From Puniceicoccus vermicola (GTDB lineage: Bacteria > Verrucomicrobiota > Verrucomicrobiia > Opitutales > Puniceicoccaceae): a DNA stretch of 49,207 nucleotides. The notes beneath the pieces are model-generated. The model was given only the letters and a program-made list of their open reading frames with translations, made no database searches and was not told the DNA's origin. The position numbers were made by a program, and so were the translations under genes. Shown piece after piece: positions 18,386-27,016 of the stretch. The stretch spans positions 1-49,207 of the forward strand of contig NZ_JACHVA010000045.1 of the NCBI RefSeq assembly GCF_014230055.1. The letters are read 5' to 3'. Each line of letters starts with the position of its first letter. Position 1 is the stretch's first letter.

Positions 18386-19656
18386 ACCACCGTCCGGTTT
18401 TTATTACCGGATTGGGAATTGTTTCGTCGATTGGAGGCACCGCCCGTGAGGTGGTGGAGTCTCTCGAATCGAACCATCATGGGTTTGCGAACGTAGAGTT
18501 CGACGGGATTGAGAATTGCCCAGTTTCGGTGGTGGGGACTGTCGATGGATATTCGTTTCCCAGTGCCAATTATCTGGCTTGGAAAACTCCCGACTCCTGC
18601 AAAGCCCCTCGGTCTCTCGCCCGCGGGTTACCTCCGCACGGAATGTTCGTTTTCTCGGCGATTCAAGAGGCTCTGCAGGATGCTGGGCTGGAAAAGGAAG
18701 AGCTCGGGGACGGACGGACCGGGCTGTGCGCTTCGAGTGCGGGCTCTCCCTTTCTCATTCGAGAAGGAATGTCGGAAATTGGGAGGCATGGCGGAGTTCG
18801 GGGAAACCCCATGGGGGTTGTGAGCACCGTGTCGGGGACTCTCAATTTTAATTTCGGCAACTATCTGGGGATTCGCGGGGCAAATTGTGGATTCGTTTCT
18901 GCCTGTTCATCCTCCGCACACGGGATTGGTTATGCGCTCGATGAGATTCGGTTGGGACGACAGGACCGGATGATCGTCATTGCGGGAGAAGACCTGCAGA
19001 AAGAAACTTTGCTGCCCTTTTGGGCGATGCGCGCGTTGAGTCCGGAGTCCGATCCGTCCAAAGCCAGTTGTCCTTTTGACAAGAGCGCTTCGGGATTTGT
19101 CGGGAGCGGTGGAGGCGTGTGCCTCATTCTTGAATCGAGTGAGCTCATGGAACAGCGGTCGGCGAAGCCGTACACGCAGGTGCTCGGCTGGGGGCAGACC
19201 TCGGATGCGTTCAGCACGATGGCGCCGCATCCGGAAGGCGAAGGTTTGGTGCGCTCGATGAGGATCGCTTTGGAGGACGCTGGCAGTTCGTTGGATGGCG
19301 TTGATTACATCTCAAGTCACGCGACATCTACCCGGAATGGGGACCTCGCCGAAGCAAAGGCCTTGCTTTCGATCCTCGCCGAACAAAATTTCGCAGAGCA
19401 ATCGATCCCGATTGCCGCGACAAAGTCGCTTACGGGACACACTCTCTCAATGTCAGGCGCCCTTCAGGCGGCGATCGCCTGCCTGAGTATTCGAGAGGGA
19501 ATCATCCCAGGGAATCCGGGTTTGCACGATCCGATTGAGGGAGCGAAATCCCTGGATCTGGTAGATTCTCCGAGACGGACCGCGGTACGGAAAGTGCTTT
19601 CGAATAGTAGCGGTTTCGGGGGGACTTGCGTGTCGTTGCTCTTCGGTGACGAATAG
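18382..19656 (+). CDS. Beta-ketoacyl-ACP synthase (FabF-like), aryl-polyene cluster
   Basis: This 424-residue ketosynthase has an intact Cys-His-His triad: Cys175 in SACSSSAHG, His313 in SSHATST and His353 in ATKSLTGH. FabF-type enzymes perform decarboxylative condensation of malonyl-ACP with an acyl chain. It starts four bases inside the end of the ACP gene. Compared with the ketosynthase at 27641-28768 it is closer to normal FabF length and motif spacing. Aryl-polyene clusters normally encode more than one ketosynthase, so the two probably handle different condensations. Its stop lies only 11 bp from the stop of the convergent AMP-ligase gene, leaving no room for independent terminators. 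Confidence 0.93.
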   Translation: MNHRPVFITGLGIVSSIGGTAREVVESLESNHHGFANVEFDGIENCPVSVVGTVDGYSFPSANYLAWKTPDSCKAPRSLARGLPPHGMFVFSAIQEALQDAGLEKEELGDGRTGLCASSAGSPFLIREGMSEIGRHGGVRGNPMGVVSTVSGTLNFNFGNYLGIRGANCGFVSACSSSAHGIGYALDEIRLGRQDRMIVIAGEDLQKETLLPFWAMRALSPESDPSKASCPFDKSASGFVGSGGGVCLILESSELMEQRSAKPYTQVLGWGQTSDAFSTMAPHPEGEGLVRSMRIALEDAGSSLDGVDYISSHATSTRNGDLAEAKALLSILAEQNFAEQSIPIAATKSLTGHTLSMSGALQAAIACLSIREGIIPGNPGLHDPIEGAKSLDLVDSPRRTAVRKVLSNSSGFGGTCVSLLFGDE

Positions 19657-19667
19657 CGGCAGTTTGC

Positions 19668-21020
19668 TTAGGACTCCAAGCGCTGCTGCAGTTTCTGGCG
19701 GTCAACCTTCCCTCTGGAGGTTCGCGGAAACTGAGGAAGAAGGATAATCTTTCGAGGCAACTGAGGGGAGGGTAGGTCATTGGCGAGTTGCTGTCGTATA
19801 TCCTTCGCGCTCAAATTTTCCGAGGTCTCCATCGCCGCCGCCAAGCGGTCCTTGCCGTCGAGGGAAATGGTCGTGATGTAGAAATCCGAAATGTGTGGAT
19901 GAGCCCGGAGCTTACGGATGAGCTCATCGGTAATGATTCTTCTTCCACCAATTTTCAGGAGGCCGGGATGTCGCTCAGCCAATTGGATCTCTTGATTCGG
20001 GCCGAAGGTTCCTTTGTCCGAAAGCCGGAATCTCCCGACGCCTTTTTTGCGATGTCGATTCCCGTAGGTAAACACCGCGGGACTGCTGACCGAAAGGTGT
20101 CCGGATGCAGTGCGCTCCAGAGTGACTCCTGGGATGGGAGTTCCGATGAAACTCCCGTCGAGAGCAGCTTCTCCGGTCGCGTCGTAGGCGATGCCCCCCG
20201 TTTCGGAAGAGCCGTAGAAATTGTGGATTCTGCGGCCAAATTTCTGAAAGAAATCTCGGGCGATATGGGGATCCAGGCGGGCGCCGGCCGAAATGCAAAG
20301 ACGGAGAGATGAGAGCTCGAGGGGATCGTGAGTTCGACTAAGGGCGCGGAAAAGGGGAGGCGTTCCGGGGAAAACCGTCGATTGAGTCTGCTCGATCTGG
20401 GTCGCGATGCCATGGGGAAGATAAGTGCTTCCTTGGGCAATAGGACAACCGGCAAGCATGAAGGGGAAGACGATGTTCCCGAGGGCGTAGGAATGACCCA
20501 GTGGGATCGTTGCAAAATTTCGATCCTCGCTGTGGATGCCCATGGCCTCCATCAGTTGTGAGCCATCGGCGCACATCTCCTGGGCCGTGAAGAAGAGGAC
20601 TTTCGGGACTCCGGTGGTGCCGCTCGTGAGCTTGGCCAGTAGGAGGTTGGGAGTGCGAAAGCTTCGCGGATGCTCCAGTGAAACGATTTGTTCTGCCGAT
20701 ATCCGCAACGCGGCTCGCTCTGTGAGGGCAATTCGATCCTCGAGCTCAGGAGAGAGGGAGGAATCGAGGATTAGGGTGACGGCACCACATTTCCAAGTGG
20801 CGAGAAGAAGGGGGAGGAGAGAAGTCCCTTCACTGATCCGGATGAGCACCAGTCGATTCCGAAGATCGTGTGAGGCCAGACGCTCCTCCCACTCCGAAGC
20901 GAGTTCGGTGACCTCCTGAAAGGAAATCCAACTTTCCCGGACTGGATTCCATATGGCAGAGGCCTGTGGCTGCCTCGCCGCGAGTTGGTGGAAGTGGGTG
21001 ACTAGTTCCAGTGGGGTCAT
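19668..21020 (-). CDS. AMP-dependent acyl/aryl ligase of the aryl-polyene cluster
   Basis: This 450-residue protein belongs to the ANL adenylating superfamily. The P-loop motif A3 is LTSGTTGVPK, A5 is NFYGSSETGG and the C-terminal catalytic lysine lies in RTSRGKVDRQK. In aryl-polyene and xanthomonadin pathways the equivalent enzyme activates a hydroxybenzoic or cinnamic-type acid and loads it onto ACP. Here the likely substrate is the hydroxybenzoate made by the chorismatase at the start of the operon. At 450 residues it is shorter than general acyl-CoA synthetases, as is usual for this subgroup. The ATG overlaps the stop of the preceding dehydratase gene by four bases. It is the last gene of the operon. 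Confidence 0.88.
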   Translation of the reverse strand: MTPLELVTHFHQLAARQPQASAIWNPVRESWISFQEVTELASEWEERLASHDLRNRLVLIRISEGTSLLPLLLATWKCGAVTLILDSSLSPELEDRIALTERAALRISAEQIVSLEHPRSFRTPNLLLAKLTSGTTGVPKVLFFTAQEMCADGSQLMEAMGIHSEDRNFATIPLGHSYALGNIVFPFMLAGCPIAQGSTYLPHGIATQIEQTQSTVFPGTPPLFRALSRTHDPLELSSLRLCISAGARLDPHIARDFFQKFGRRIHNFYGSSETGGIAYDATGEAALDGSFIGTPIPGVTLERTASGHLSVSSPAVFTYGNRHRKKGVGRFRLSDKGTFGPNQEIQLAERHPGLLKIGGRRIITDELIRKLRAHPHISDFYITTISLDGKDRLAAAMETSENLSAKDIRQQLANDLPSPQLPRKIILLPQFPRTSRGKVDRQKLQQRLES

Positions 21021-21448
21021 TCGGAATATAAGGCAAGAACCGTAAATTCAACAAAGAGGAGTTCCTCGTCTCCTCGCTCGATGCGCCCATTGAATCGGAA
21101 ATACCCGATCGCGCTAGAGTCGGCTAGCTGTGCGGTGACGGAAAGTTTGTCGTTTTTTGGCAAATACTCATGTTCCGTTCGGAAAATGTTGGAGGAGACG
21201 AGGCGGCCGCCGATCAGTTTGCGGGAGTTGGGATCTTCCTTGGCTTGGGACGTGATCACCAGTGCGGCGGTCTGGGCGATGATCTCCATCCCAAAAGCAA
21301 TGGGCATGCCTTGGGCTTCCATCCAAGGCGATCCGAGTTCCCCGAGGATAGTCGTCGCGGTGAGACTGCCCGGTTCTTTTCGGATCATCTCCTGCAAAAG
21401 GATTGCGGGAGGTGTGTGAGGCAAGAGTGAGGCTACTGAATCAGTCAT
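21017..21448 (-). CDS. Hotdog-fold 3-hydroxyacyl-ACP dehydratase-like protein
   Basis: This 143-residue protein is of the ApeP/XanG-like hotdog type found in aryl-polyene clusters. It begins SVASLLPHTPPAILLQEMI, the family's LPH..P.LL signature with a candidate catalytic His. GMEIIAQTAAL on the central helix carries the candidate acidic partner. The reaction would be removal of water from 3-hydroxyacyl-ACP to give the trans double bond of the polyene. It overlaps the AMP-ligase start (ATGA) and follows the exporter gene by 24 bases. A second, different hotdog protein is encoded at 25044-25391. The two may act as a heterodimer, as described for aryl-polyene dehydratases. Confidence 0.83.
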   Translation of the reverse strand: MTDSVASLLPHTPPAILLQEMIRKEPGSLTATTILGELGSPWMEAQGMPIAFGMEIIAQTAALVITSQAKEDPNSRKLIGGRLVSSNIFRTEHEYLPKNDKLSVTAQLADSSAIGYFRFNGRIERGDEELLFVEFTVLALYSE

Positions 21449-21472
21449 GGAAGCGATGAGTTTGAGAATTTG

Positions 21473-23635
21473 TTAGGATCGGGAGGGGGACCGGTCGGAT
21501 TCGATCCATAGGTGAACGAGCACCATCAAGGAGAGGACAGTGATGCCTACCGATTGCACGGCGGTGATATGGCTGAAGAGAAGGACGGTGAACCCGGCCG
21601 CGGTGGTGAAAAGGGAGAACCTTATGGAGATCGGGAAATGTCCTCTCGAGCGTCGGAACAGTCGATAGAAGACGAGGTAATCGAGACCGATGCAGGACCC
21701 GAGAAGCACTCCGGTGAGGTGGAAAAGGTTGAGAGAGTGAAACCAGGCGACGCCTCCCAGAGTGATGGCACCACAGGCCAAAAGAGGAAGGAGGGTCGCG
21801 AGACCATCCCGCCACCCCAGAAAGATCAAGAGTCCGGCTGCAATGGCCGTGATCCCAATGAGGAGGGCCTGGGTTAGATCCCGACGGAACCCTGCCATTT
21901 TTTTCGAGAAGCTGTTGCTCTGACTTGTGGAGAAGGTGAAAGGAGTCGGTGTCTGTCGAGGTTGCATGGAGCCAGCCCAATACTCTTCGCCATGGGACCC
22001 AAGAATGATCTGGAGAGGCCCGCGCAGTTGGCTGGCAATTGTCGCGAGGACTGCATTGGCTCTCTGCTCTTCTTTTCCGCCGGAGACCCGATCGAAGTAG
22101 GCTTTCAGCTCCTGAAAGAAAGGGGCGAGGAGGGTGGAATCGATTCCGCGATTTTCCAATTCGGTTTGAAAGGCTTGGATGAAGGCTTGTCCGCGGGGCG
22201 CAAATTTTTCGACCGCATCGAGGGTGCTTTCAGTGGGAAGGGCCTCGGCAAGTCCTCCGGGGGCTGCCTCCTGGAGTCGGGAGATTGCTTGAAGATAGCT
22301 CGAACCGACTGCGACGGTAGTGGAAGGGGCGGTGGCGGAATCCGATAGGAGAGTGCTCGCCTCGGCTTCGAGCTCGGGGAGCGGGATATTCATAATCCCC
22401 ACTTCATCTTTCCAGGAAACGCTGAGAAGACCACCCAGAGCGACGAGGGTAAGAAGACTGAAAGCGATCTTCGTGGATAAGCGGGGGAGGCGGAGGGGCT
22501 GATGAAAAATGCGTTGGAAGCGCACTCCCGGATGCTTGCGGAAGAAAGGGGGGTAGAGGAATGCGCATATCAGTGCGATCGAAAGCCCGAGAGTGACGAT
22601 TAATCCCGTATCGCGAATGACCGGATTGTCGGTAAAAATTATCATGGCGAAGCCAATGACCGAACTGACCCCGGCGAGGAGAAGAGAACGAACGAGAATT
22701 CGCTGGTTTCCCTCGGTAGCATGGAGCAGGAGGTGGATCCCGTAGTCTACGGAGATTCCAGTCAGGACACTTGCGAACACCAGAGAAACGATGTGGAGTT
22801 CCCCCTCCAAAAGAGAAAATACTGCGACCGAGCCGCTCATCGCAAAAAGGACGGGGACGGCAACATGAGCCAAGCTGATCGGCCGTCTGAGGAAAATGAT
22901 GACAATCGCACCGACAGCCAAAAGGGAGATCAGGTTGAGCCGGGTGACCTCGGATTTGATCTCGGCTCGGCTGGCTTCGGCAAATCGAATCGCCCCGATC
23001 CAGGGATTCCCAGAGGCGCTCTCCGAGAGCAGAGGAAGCATCGACTCCTGGACATCGGGCCGGAACGTGTTGCCCTCTAGTTCTGCCCACCAAATCGAGG
23101 GGGTTGCGCTCGACGAGAGCGTGGAGCTTGCTGATTCCATTACCGATGGGAGGAGTAGGAGCGGATCCTTTAGGGCATAGTCCTCCATTCCCAAGGATTC
23201 GGGGGATTGCAGAAATACGTCAAAATCGGCGGCGGCCTGAGCCCCAAGATCCTCCGGCTCCTTCGGACTTTCGAGTGAGGCACTGTGTACCTTGAGCCAG
23301 TGTGGAAAGAAGAGGACGAGACGATTCGAAAAAAGGATCTCTTCGATCTTGGAGGTGTCGCCAATCCCCATGCCCACGGCTCGGATGCCGGGTTGTTCAG
23401 CGAGCTGAGCCATTTTCTCCGAGGGGTCCTCTCCATCCACCGAATAAAATACGAGCCGTGATTGATCGAGAATCAGTTGCTCGCGGATGGAATCGACTGG
23501 GCTCTCTTGGGTTTCTCCGAGGAAGCCCGCGCTAACATCGAGACTCAGAAAATCGCTCCACGAGATCGTGAGGAGGCGGGCGAGGATCAGAACGCCTAAA
23601 GCGGCCAGCGCAAGATATCGCCAGCGCACGTTCAC
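21473..23635 (-). CDS. MMPL/RND-superfamily exporter
   Basis: This 720-residue inner-membrane protein has the duplicated MMPL/RND plan. An N-terminal helix (about 7-25) and a large periplasmic segment precede a helix group (about 233-370). A second periplasmic segment and a second helix group (about 595-715) follow. Conserved acidic membrane motifs are GISVDYGIH (293-301) and SCIGLDYLVF in the second half. Related transporters in aryl-polyene clusters are thought to extract or move the lipid-linked pigment, driven by proton motive force. Translation begins at a GTG that overlaps the LolA-like stop (GTGA). Adjacent LolA-like and acyltransferase genes support a role in moving a lipidated product toward the outer membrane. 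Confidence 0.9.
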   Translation of the reverse strand: MNVRWRYLALAALGVLILARLLTISWSDFLSLDVSAGFLGETQESPVDSIREQLILDQSRLVFYSVDGEDPSEKMAQLAEQPGIRAVGMGIGDTSKIEEILFSNRLVLFFPHWLKVHSASLESPKEPEDLGAQAAADFDVFLQSPESLGMEDYALKDPLLLLPSVMESASSTLSSSATPSIWWAELEGNTFRPDVQESMLPLLSESASGNPWIGAIRFAEASRAEIKSEVTRLNLISLLAVGAIVIIFLRRPISLAHVAVPVLFAMSGSVAVFSLLEGELHIVSLVFASVLTGISVDYGIHLLLHATEGNQRILVRSLLLAGVSSVIGFAMIIFTDNPVIRDTGLIVTLGLSIALICAFLYPPFFRKHPGVRFQRIFHQPLRLPRLSTKIAFSLLTLVALGGLLSVSWKDEVGIMNIPLPELEAEASTLLSDSATAPSTTVAVGSSYLQAISRLQEAAPGGLAEALPTESTLDAVEKFAPRGQAFIQAFQTELENRGIDSTLLAPFFQELKAYFDRVSGGKEEQRANAVLATIASQLRGPLQIILGSHGEEYWAGSMQPRQTPTPFTFSTSQSNSFSKKMAGFRRDLTQALLIGITAIAAGLLIFLGWRDGLATLLPLLACGAITLGGVAWFHSLNLFHLTGVLLGSCIGLDYLVFYRLFRRSRGHFPISIRFSLFTTAAGFTVLLFSHITAVQSVGITVLSLMVLVHLWIESDRSPSRS

Positions 23636-24270
23636 CGGAAATAGGCCTTTTTCTCGTCGGGTGGGAATTCTTCGAGGAACTGATGATTGCTCAGTTCGAA
23701 AGTCACTTCTCTTTGAGGGCCCAGGTCGAAAACGATTTTGGTGATCTTCTTGCCAGTCCCATCCAAAGTGATGCGGTCCAAGCGCTCATCGGATAGGTCT
23801 TCTCTGGGTATGAGGTTCAGTCTCCAATCCTCTCCATCATCGTTTCGGATTCGGGATACCTCGAACTGTTCCTCGAGGGCTTCGGTGTCGAAGGAGAGGG
23901 CGGCGACAAGAGCTTGTTGGAAGGGGAGCATCTCCTCCCGCATCGGGATGGTCCGTTGCGAGTCCTCACTCGTGCGCCGGATGAGGCCTTGGTCGTCGAT
24001 GATTTGGACTGTTGAAAAGAGGCCGCTATAGTCGAGGCTGAGGCCGAGATCTGAATCATAGCGGAGGGTGCCGGTGTGATAACCGGGGCGTTTGCGGAGA
24101 GGATGAGCACGTGTCTCGGTGAACGAGCAGCGAACGGCTTGGGTGTTCTGGATTTCGGTTTCGATCTGCTCCCAGAATGCATCTTCATCGGATGCTAGCA
24201 GTGCGGTCGCCATCCCTGTGCAAAGAAAGAGGAGGGTGGCCCAAATGGTCGAGGATCGTCGGAAGTTCAT
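23632..24270 (-). CDS. LolA-like outer-membrane lipid/lipoprotein carrier
   Basis: This 212-residue protein has a signal peptide (about residues 1-26) and a beta-strand-rich body. The pattern, with segments such as QAVRCSFTETRAHPLRKRPG read in two parts (QAVRCSFTETRA and HPLRKRPGYHTGTLRYD) and the late YEVTFELS-like strand REVTFELSNHQF, fits the LolA fold. LolA homologues encoded in aryl-polyene clusters are believed to shuttle the lipid-linked polyene through the periplasm, by analogy with lipoprotein carriage. The gene lies between the GT2 gene (21-bp gap) and the MMPL gene (GTGA overlap). It is not the housekeeping LolA, judging from its location in this operon. Confidence 0.75.
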   Translation of the reverse strand: MNFRRSSTIWATLLFLCTGMATALLASDEDAFWEQIETEIQNTQAVRCSFTETRAHPLRKRPGYHTGTLRYDSDLGLSLDYSGLFSTVQIIDDQGLIRRTSEDSQRTIPMREEMLPFQQALVAALSFDTEALEEQFEVSRIRNDDGEDWRLNLIPREDLSDERLDRITLDGTGKKITKIVFDLGPQREVTFELSNHQFLEEFPPDEKKAYFR

Positions 24271-24291
24271 GAGTGTGGAGAAAGAGGCTTT

Positions 24292-25047
24292 CTACCGTTT
24301 GCGAAACAATAGTTTCCAGAGGTAGAAGAATACAAACTGAGAAAGGAGGCGTATGACGAGGAATGTCAGCTTCACATTGTCCCGCAGGTAGTGGAAATGT
24401 GAGACCCCGCCCTCGTCCTTGGAGAGATAGCGGCAGGGGACCGGATGCTGGATTGGACGAACTCCTTCCCAGTAGAGACGAACGGCGATTTCCGGATCGA
24501 AGTCGAATCCGCGAGCGAAGCGGGTTTTTCGGAGAACGGTGCAGAAGGACTGCAGTGGATAGACCCGCATGCCGAAAAGAGTATCCCCGAGGCCACCCCA
24601 GAGGGTCACGACATCCGTCCAGAAAATGCTCAGTTTACGGCCCCAGAGGCGGGCGAGAGGTGCGTCGGATCCGAATTGTGGAAGTCCCATGATCATTGCA
24701 GGTTCCTCCTCGGGGAGAAGCCGGATCATGGGGTCGATCTCGTCGGGCGGGTGCTGTCCATCGGCGTCGACGATGACCGCGTGGGTCGCGCCTTCTTTCA
24801 GTGCCGCCTCGGCCGCGACGAGAACCGCGGCCCCTTTTCCCCGGTTTTGGGGAAGAGTCAGGATCGAAAATCTTTCTGTCTCCGCAGCGAGGGGAGCGAC
24901 GGATTCTCCACTGCCGTCGGTGCTTCCATCAATGACGAGGAGCAGGGGGATCTCGGTGTGCGCAAGGACTCCTTCCACGGTTTTCCGGAGAAGGGTTCCC
25001 CCGGTGTTATAGGAGGGGATGATGACGATCGGGCGATTCGCACTCAT
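24292..25047 (-). CDS. Family 2 glycosyltransferase (aryl-polyene cluster)
   Basis: This 251-residue GT-A fold enzyme has the N-terminal nucleotide-sugar motif VIIPSYNTGGTL and the metal-binding VDADGQHPPDEI (DxD). The C-terminus has a hydrophobic stretch (about 225-245) that suggests membrane association. Start ATG 25047 is preferred over the frame's earlier start because it forms an ATGA overlap with the preceding hotdog gene. GT2 enzymes transfer sugars from nucleotide or polyprenyl donors. In aryl-polyene clusters the homologue (sometimes fused to an acyltransferase) is thought to help attach the polyene to a lipid or sugar anchor. Donor and acceptor are unknown. Confidence 0.88.
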   Translation of the reverse strand: MSANRPIVIIPSYNTGGTLLRKTVEGVLAHTEIPLLLVIDGSTDGSGESVAPLAAETERFSILTLPQNRGKGAAVLVAAEAALKEGATHAVIVDADGQHPPDEIDPMIRLLPEEEPAMIMGLPQFGSDAPLARLWGRKLSIFWTDVVTLWGGLGDTLFGMRVYPLQSFCTVLRKTRFARGFDFDPEIAVRLYWEGVRPIQHPVPCRYLSKDEGGVSHFHYLRDNVKLTFLVIRLLSQFVFFYLWKLLFRKR

Positions 25048-25391
25048 GAGTTCATCTGGAACCAAGCCTTGGCGGAGATCTCCTCACCGCGAGCCACTTC
25101 TACCAACAGGCCCCGTTGGGCAGGCCGGCATCGGATAATGACGGTGTCGCCCGGCTTGACCTCTCGCATAAACCGAGAGCGGAGAAGATTTCGCTGTGGT
25201 TGATGGACGCCGGCGGCTTCTGCTTGGCGGAACATCCAGTCGAGCATGAGCGCTCCGGGCGCGATCGGGTAGTCATCAAAGTGGCCAGCGAAAAGCTTGC
25301 CGTCCTCGGGAATATGGATGGTGGTTTCCTGGCTTCCGCGTTCGAAGACGAGGTGCAGAGGGTCGTGGCGTTGAGAAGTCGATTCAGACAT
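25044..25391 (-). CDS. Small FabZ/ApeI-like hotdog dehydratase
   Basis: This 115-residue protein has the FabZ signature region in altered form: LFAGHFDDYPIAPGALMLDWM, read as GHFDDYP with the candidate catalytic His followed by IAPGALMLDWM. In FabZ the position two residues after the GVLM block carries Glu; here it is Asp, a conservative change. Aryl-polyene clusters encode such a protein (ApeI-type) that pairs with the second hotdog protein to form the active dehydratase. It is embedded between the PlsC-like gene (8-bp overlap) and the GT2 gene (ATGA overlap). It is shorter than housekeeping FabZ (~150), consistent with needing a partner. Confidence 0.8.
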   Translation of the reverse strand: MSESTSQRHDPLHLVFERGSQETTIHIPEDGKLFAGHFDDYPIAPGALMLDWMFRQAEAAGVHQPQRNLLRSRFMREVKPGDTVIIRCRPAQRGLLVEVARGEEISAKAWFQMNS

Positions 25392-26115
25392 CGGTGGAAA
25401 TTCCTTCCCGGAGAAGTTGTGAGGTGGAGGCGTGAAGCTCTTGTGCGGTGACGAAGTCAGCCGGTGAGCGTTTGCCGAGATAGTGAATGGTGAAGATGGC
25501 GGGGAGAACGGGAGTCTGCCAGAAGGAGTGACTTTTGGTGAGGAGATTGGAGCTCGCCTCGATATAGCAGGCGTGAATATCGCGTCCGGAGTATTTGGAT
25601 ACGACCGAATAGAACCCGTAGAGCTTCTGCAGGGTTTTACGGGTCGAGCGGGTTCCTTCGGGGAAAACGAGGAACTGCCCGCCCTCCTTCAGTTGCTTGA
25701 TGGCCTCACGGAGCCCTTGTGGGCCCTCTTTGTTGCTGAGGTAGCCGATGGAGAGTGCGGTGGGTCCGAACAGCATGGAGGAGCGCAGGGCGTCCTTGAA
25801 AATGCAGAATCCTCGGGGGAGGCGAGTTAGATAGGCGATGGCGTCAAATTTGCTCGGATGGTTGGATACAATGATGGCAGAAGACTCGTTCAGGTCCTTC
25901 GGCCAGTTGACGAAATGGACCCTGAGGATCCCCAGAAGCTTCAGGAGCCAGACGAAAAATCGGCTCAGTCTGTTGATCAGTTTCTGAGAGATAAGAGTTC
26001 CCTTCGATTTCCAAAAGAGCCTGAGGATGGGACCCGCAATATTGATGATGACGAGGCCACCCGCGAAGACGGACAATGCGATCCAGTAGGCCACGAACTG
26101 GTAGAGCCTATACAT
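25384..26115 (-). CDS. PlsC-like 1-acylglycerol-3-phosphate-type acyltransferase
   Basis: The 243-residue protein has an N-terminal hydrophobic segment (about residues 4-30) and the acyltransferase motifs NHPSKFD (HX4D catalytic pair) and FPEGTRS. The start is set at ATG 26115, which overlaps the end of the LpxL-like gene by 8 bp; the frame's 28-codon upstream extension is within that gene and is not family-like. PlsC-type enzymes esterify glycerolipid acceptors with acyl-ACP or acyl-CoA. In aryl-polyene and xanthomonadin clusters a homologue is thought to transfer the polyene to a lipid headgroup. The enzyme would act at the inner face of the inner membrane. Confidence 0.88.
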   Translation of the reverse strand: MYRLYQFVAYWIALSVFAGGLVIINIAGPILRLFWKSKGTLISQKLINRLSRFFVWLLKLLGILRVHFVNWPKDLNESSAIIVSNHPSKFDAIAYLTRLPRGFCIFKDALRSSMLFGPTALSIGYLSNKEGPQGLREAIKQLKEGGQFLVFPEGTRSTRKTLQKLYGFYSVVSKYSGRDIHACYIEASSNLLTKSHSFWQTPVLPAIFTIHYLGKRSPADFVTAQELHASTSQLLREGISTDV

Positions 26116-27016
26116 GGGCGTAGGCCCCTTCGTCCGGGTGGAAGTTGTGCCATATGAAAGGCTGTTCGCGAATGAGCTCCTCTGCGGCGAGAAGAACATC
26201 CTGGAAATGCTCTCGGCTCCGGGCGAGGTGCTGACTCTTGCTGTCCTCGGCGTTCGGATAAAATGGGGGAGCGCAGTAACTCAGGGAGCCCCCGCTCCCA
26301 TCAGGAACACCGAAGGCGAAGAGCACGGGGCGTTCGAAGAGGCGGGAAAAATAGTAGATGGTGAACGGGAAGGTGGTTTCCTTTCCGAGAAATTGGAATT
26401 TTTCGACCTTGCGAGCCCCCTCAATGCGATCGCACTTGATTGCCAGTGAACCTCCTTCTTCGAGTGCTGATTTCACGGCGAAGGAAACGTTCTGGGGATC
26501 GTCGACCCAGATGAAGTCGAGAGATTGACCGAACTGCTTCGCTGCGAGCTCGGTGTCGGTAGAATTCTCGACGCGAATTCGAACCATGGATACGCGGATG
26601 CCAAAATTTCCCAAATGATACCCGAGGAGGTCGGAGTGACCGAGGTGGAAAGTGCCGAAGAGGACAGAGGGCTGCTTCCGCAATATGGATTCAAATTCCT
26701 CTCCATGCCCCTCGGCCCAGCGAATCTTGTGTGGGTATCCTTGGCCGGTGCGGAGGACTGCGATGAGTGTGTCGGCGAAATTGAGAAAATGGCGGTAGAC
26801 ATCCCGCAGGGTCGGGGGTCGGTCGAGGACCATCGCAAGATAGGCACGGGAGCCTTTCCGTTGATTTTCAAGCGTGGCGACGGCGATCCATGTGCCGATG
26901 AGTACGATCAGTCGGAAAATCGGATAGGGAAGCCACCGGCGGAAGAAGAGAATCAAGCGAAACCCACCGGCTGGACCGGGATTACGATCCTGGGTTGTCG
27001 TGCTTTTTACCGCCAT
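26108..27016 (-). CDS. LpxL/HtrB-like lysophospholipid acyltransferase
   Basis: This 302-residue protein resembles the lipid A late acyltransferase superfamily. It has a hydrophobic N-terminal anchor (about 20-50) and an HX4D motif in GTFHLGHSDLLGYHL. The conserved downstream region reads GGSLAIKCDRIEG, in the position of the usual DR block. The start ATG 27016 overlaps the preceding chain-length-factor-like gene (ATGGCGGTAA); the frame open to 27130 reads through that gene and is an artefact. Such acyltransferases are regular members of aryl-polyene clusters and may place the polyene or a fatty acyl chain on the lipid anchor. With the PlsC-like enzyme it gives two independent acyl-transfer steps. 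Confidence 0.82.
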   Translation of the reverse strand: MAVKSTTTQDRNPGPAGGFRLILFFRRWLPYPIFRLIVLIGTWIAVATLENQRKGSRAYLAMVLDRPPTLRDVYRHFLNFADTLIAVLRTGQGYPHKIRWAEGHGEEFESILRKQPSVLFGTFHLGHSDLLGYHLGNFGIRVSMVRIRVENSTDTELAAKQFGQSLDFIWVDDPQNVSFAVKSALEEGGSLAIKCDRIEGARKVEKFQFLGKETTFPFTIYYFSRLFERPVLFAFGVPDGSGGSLSYCAPPFYPNAEDSKSQHLARSREHFQDVLLAAEELIREQPFIWHNFHPDEGAYAHV

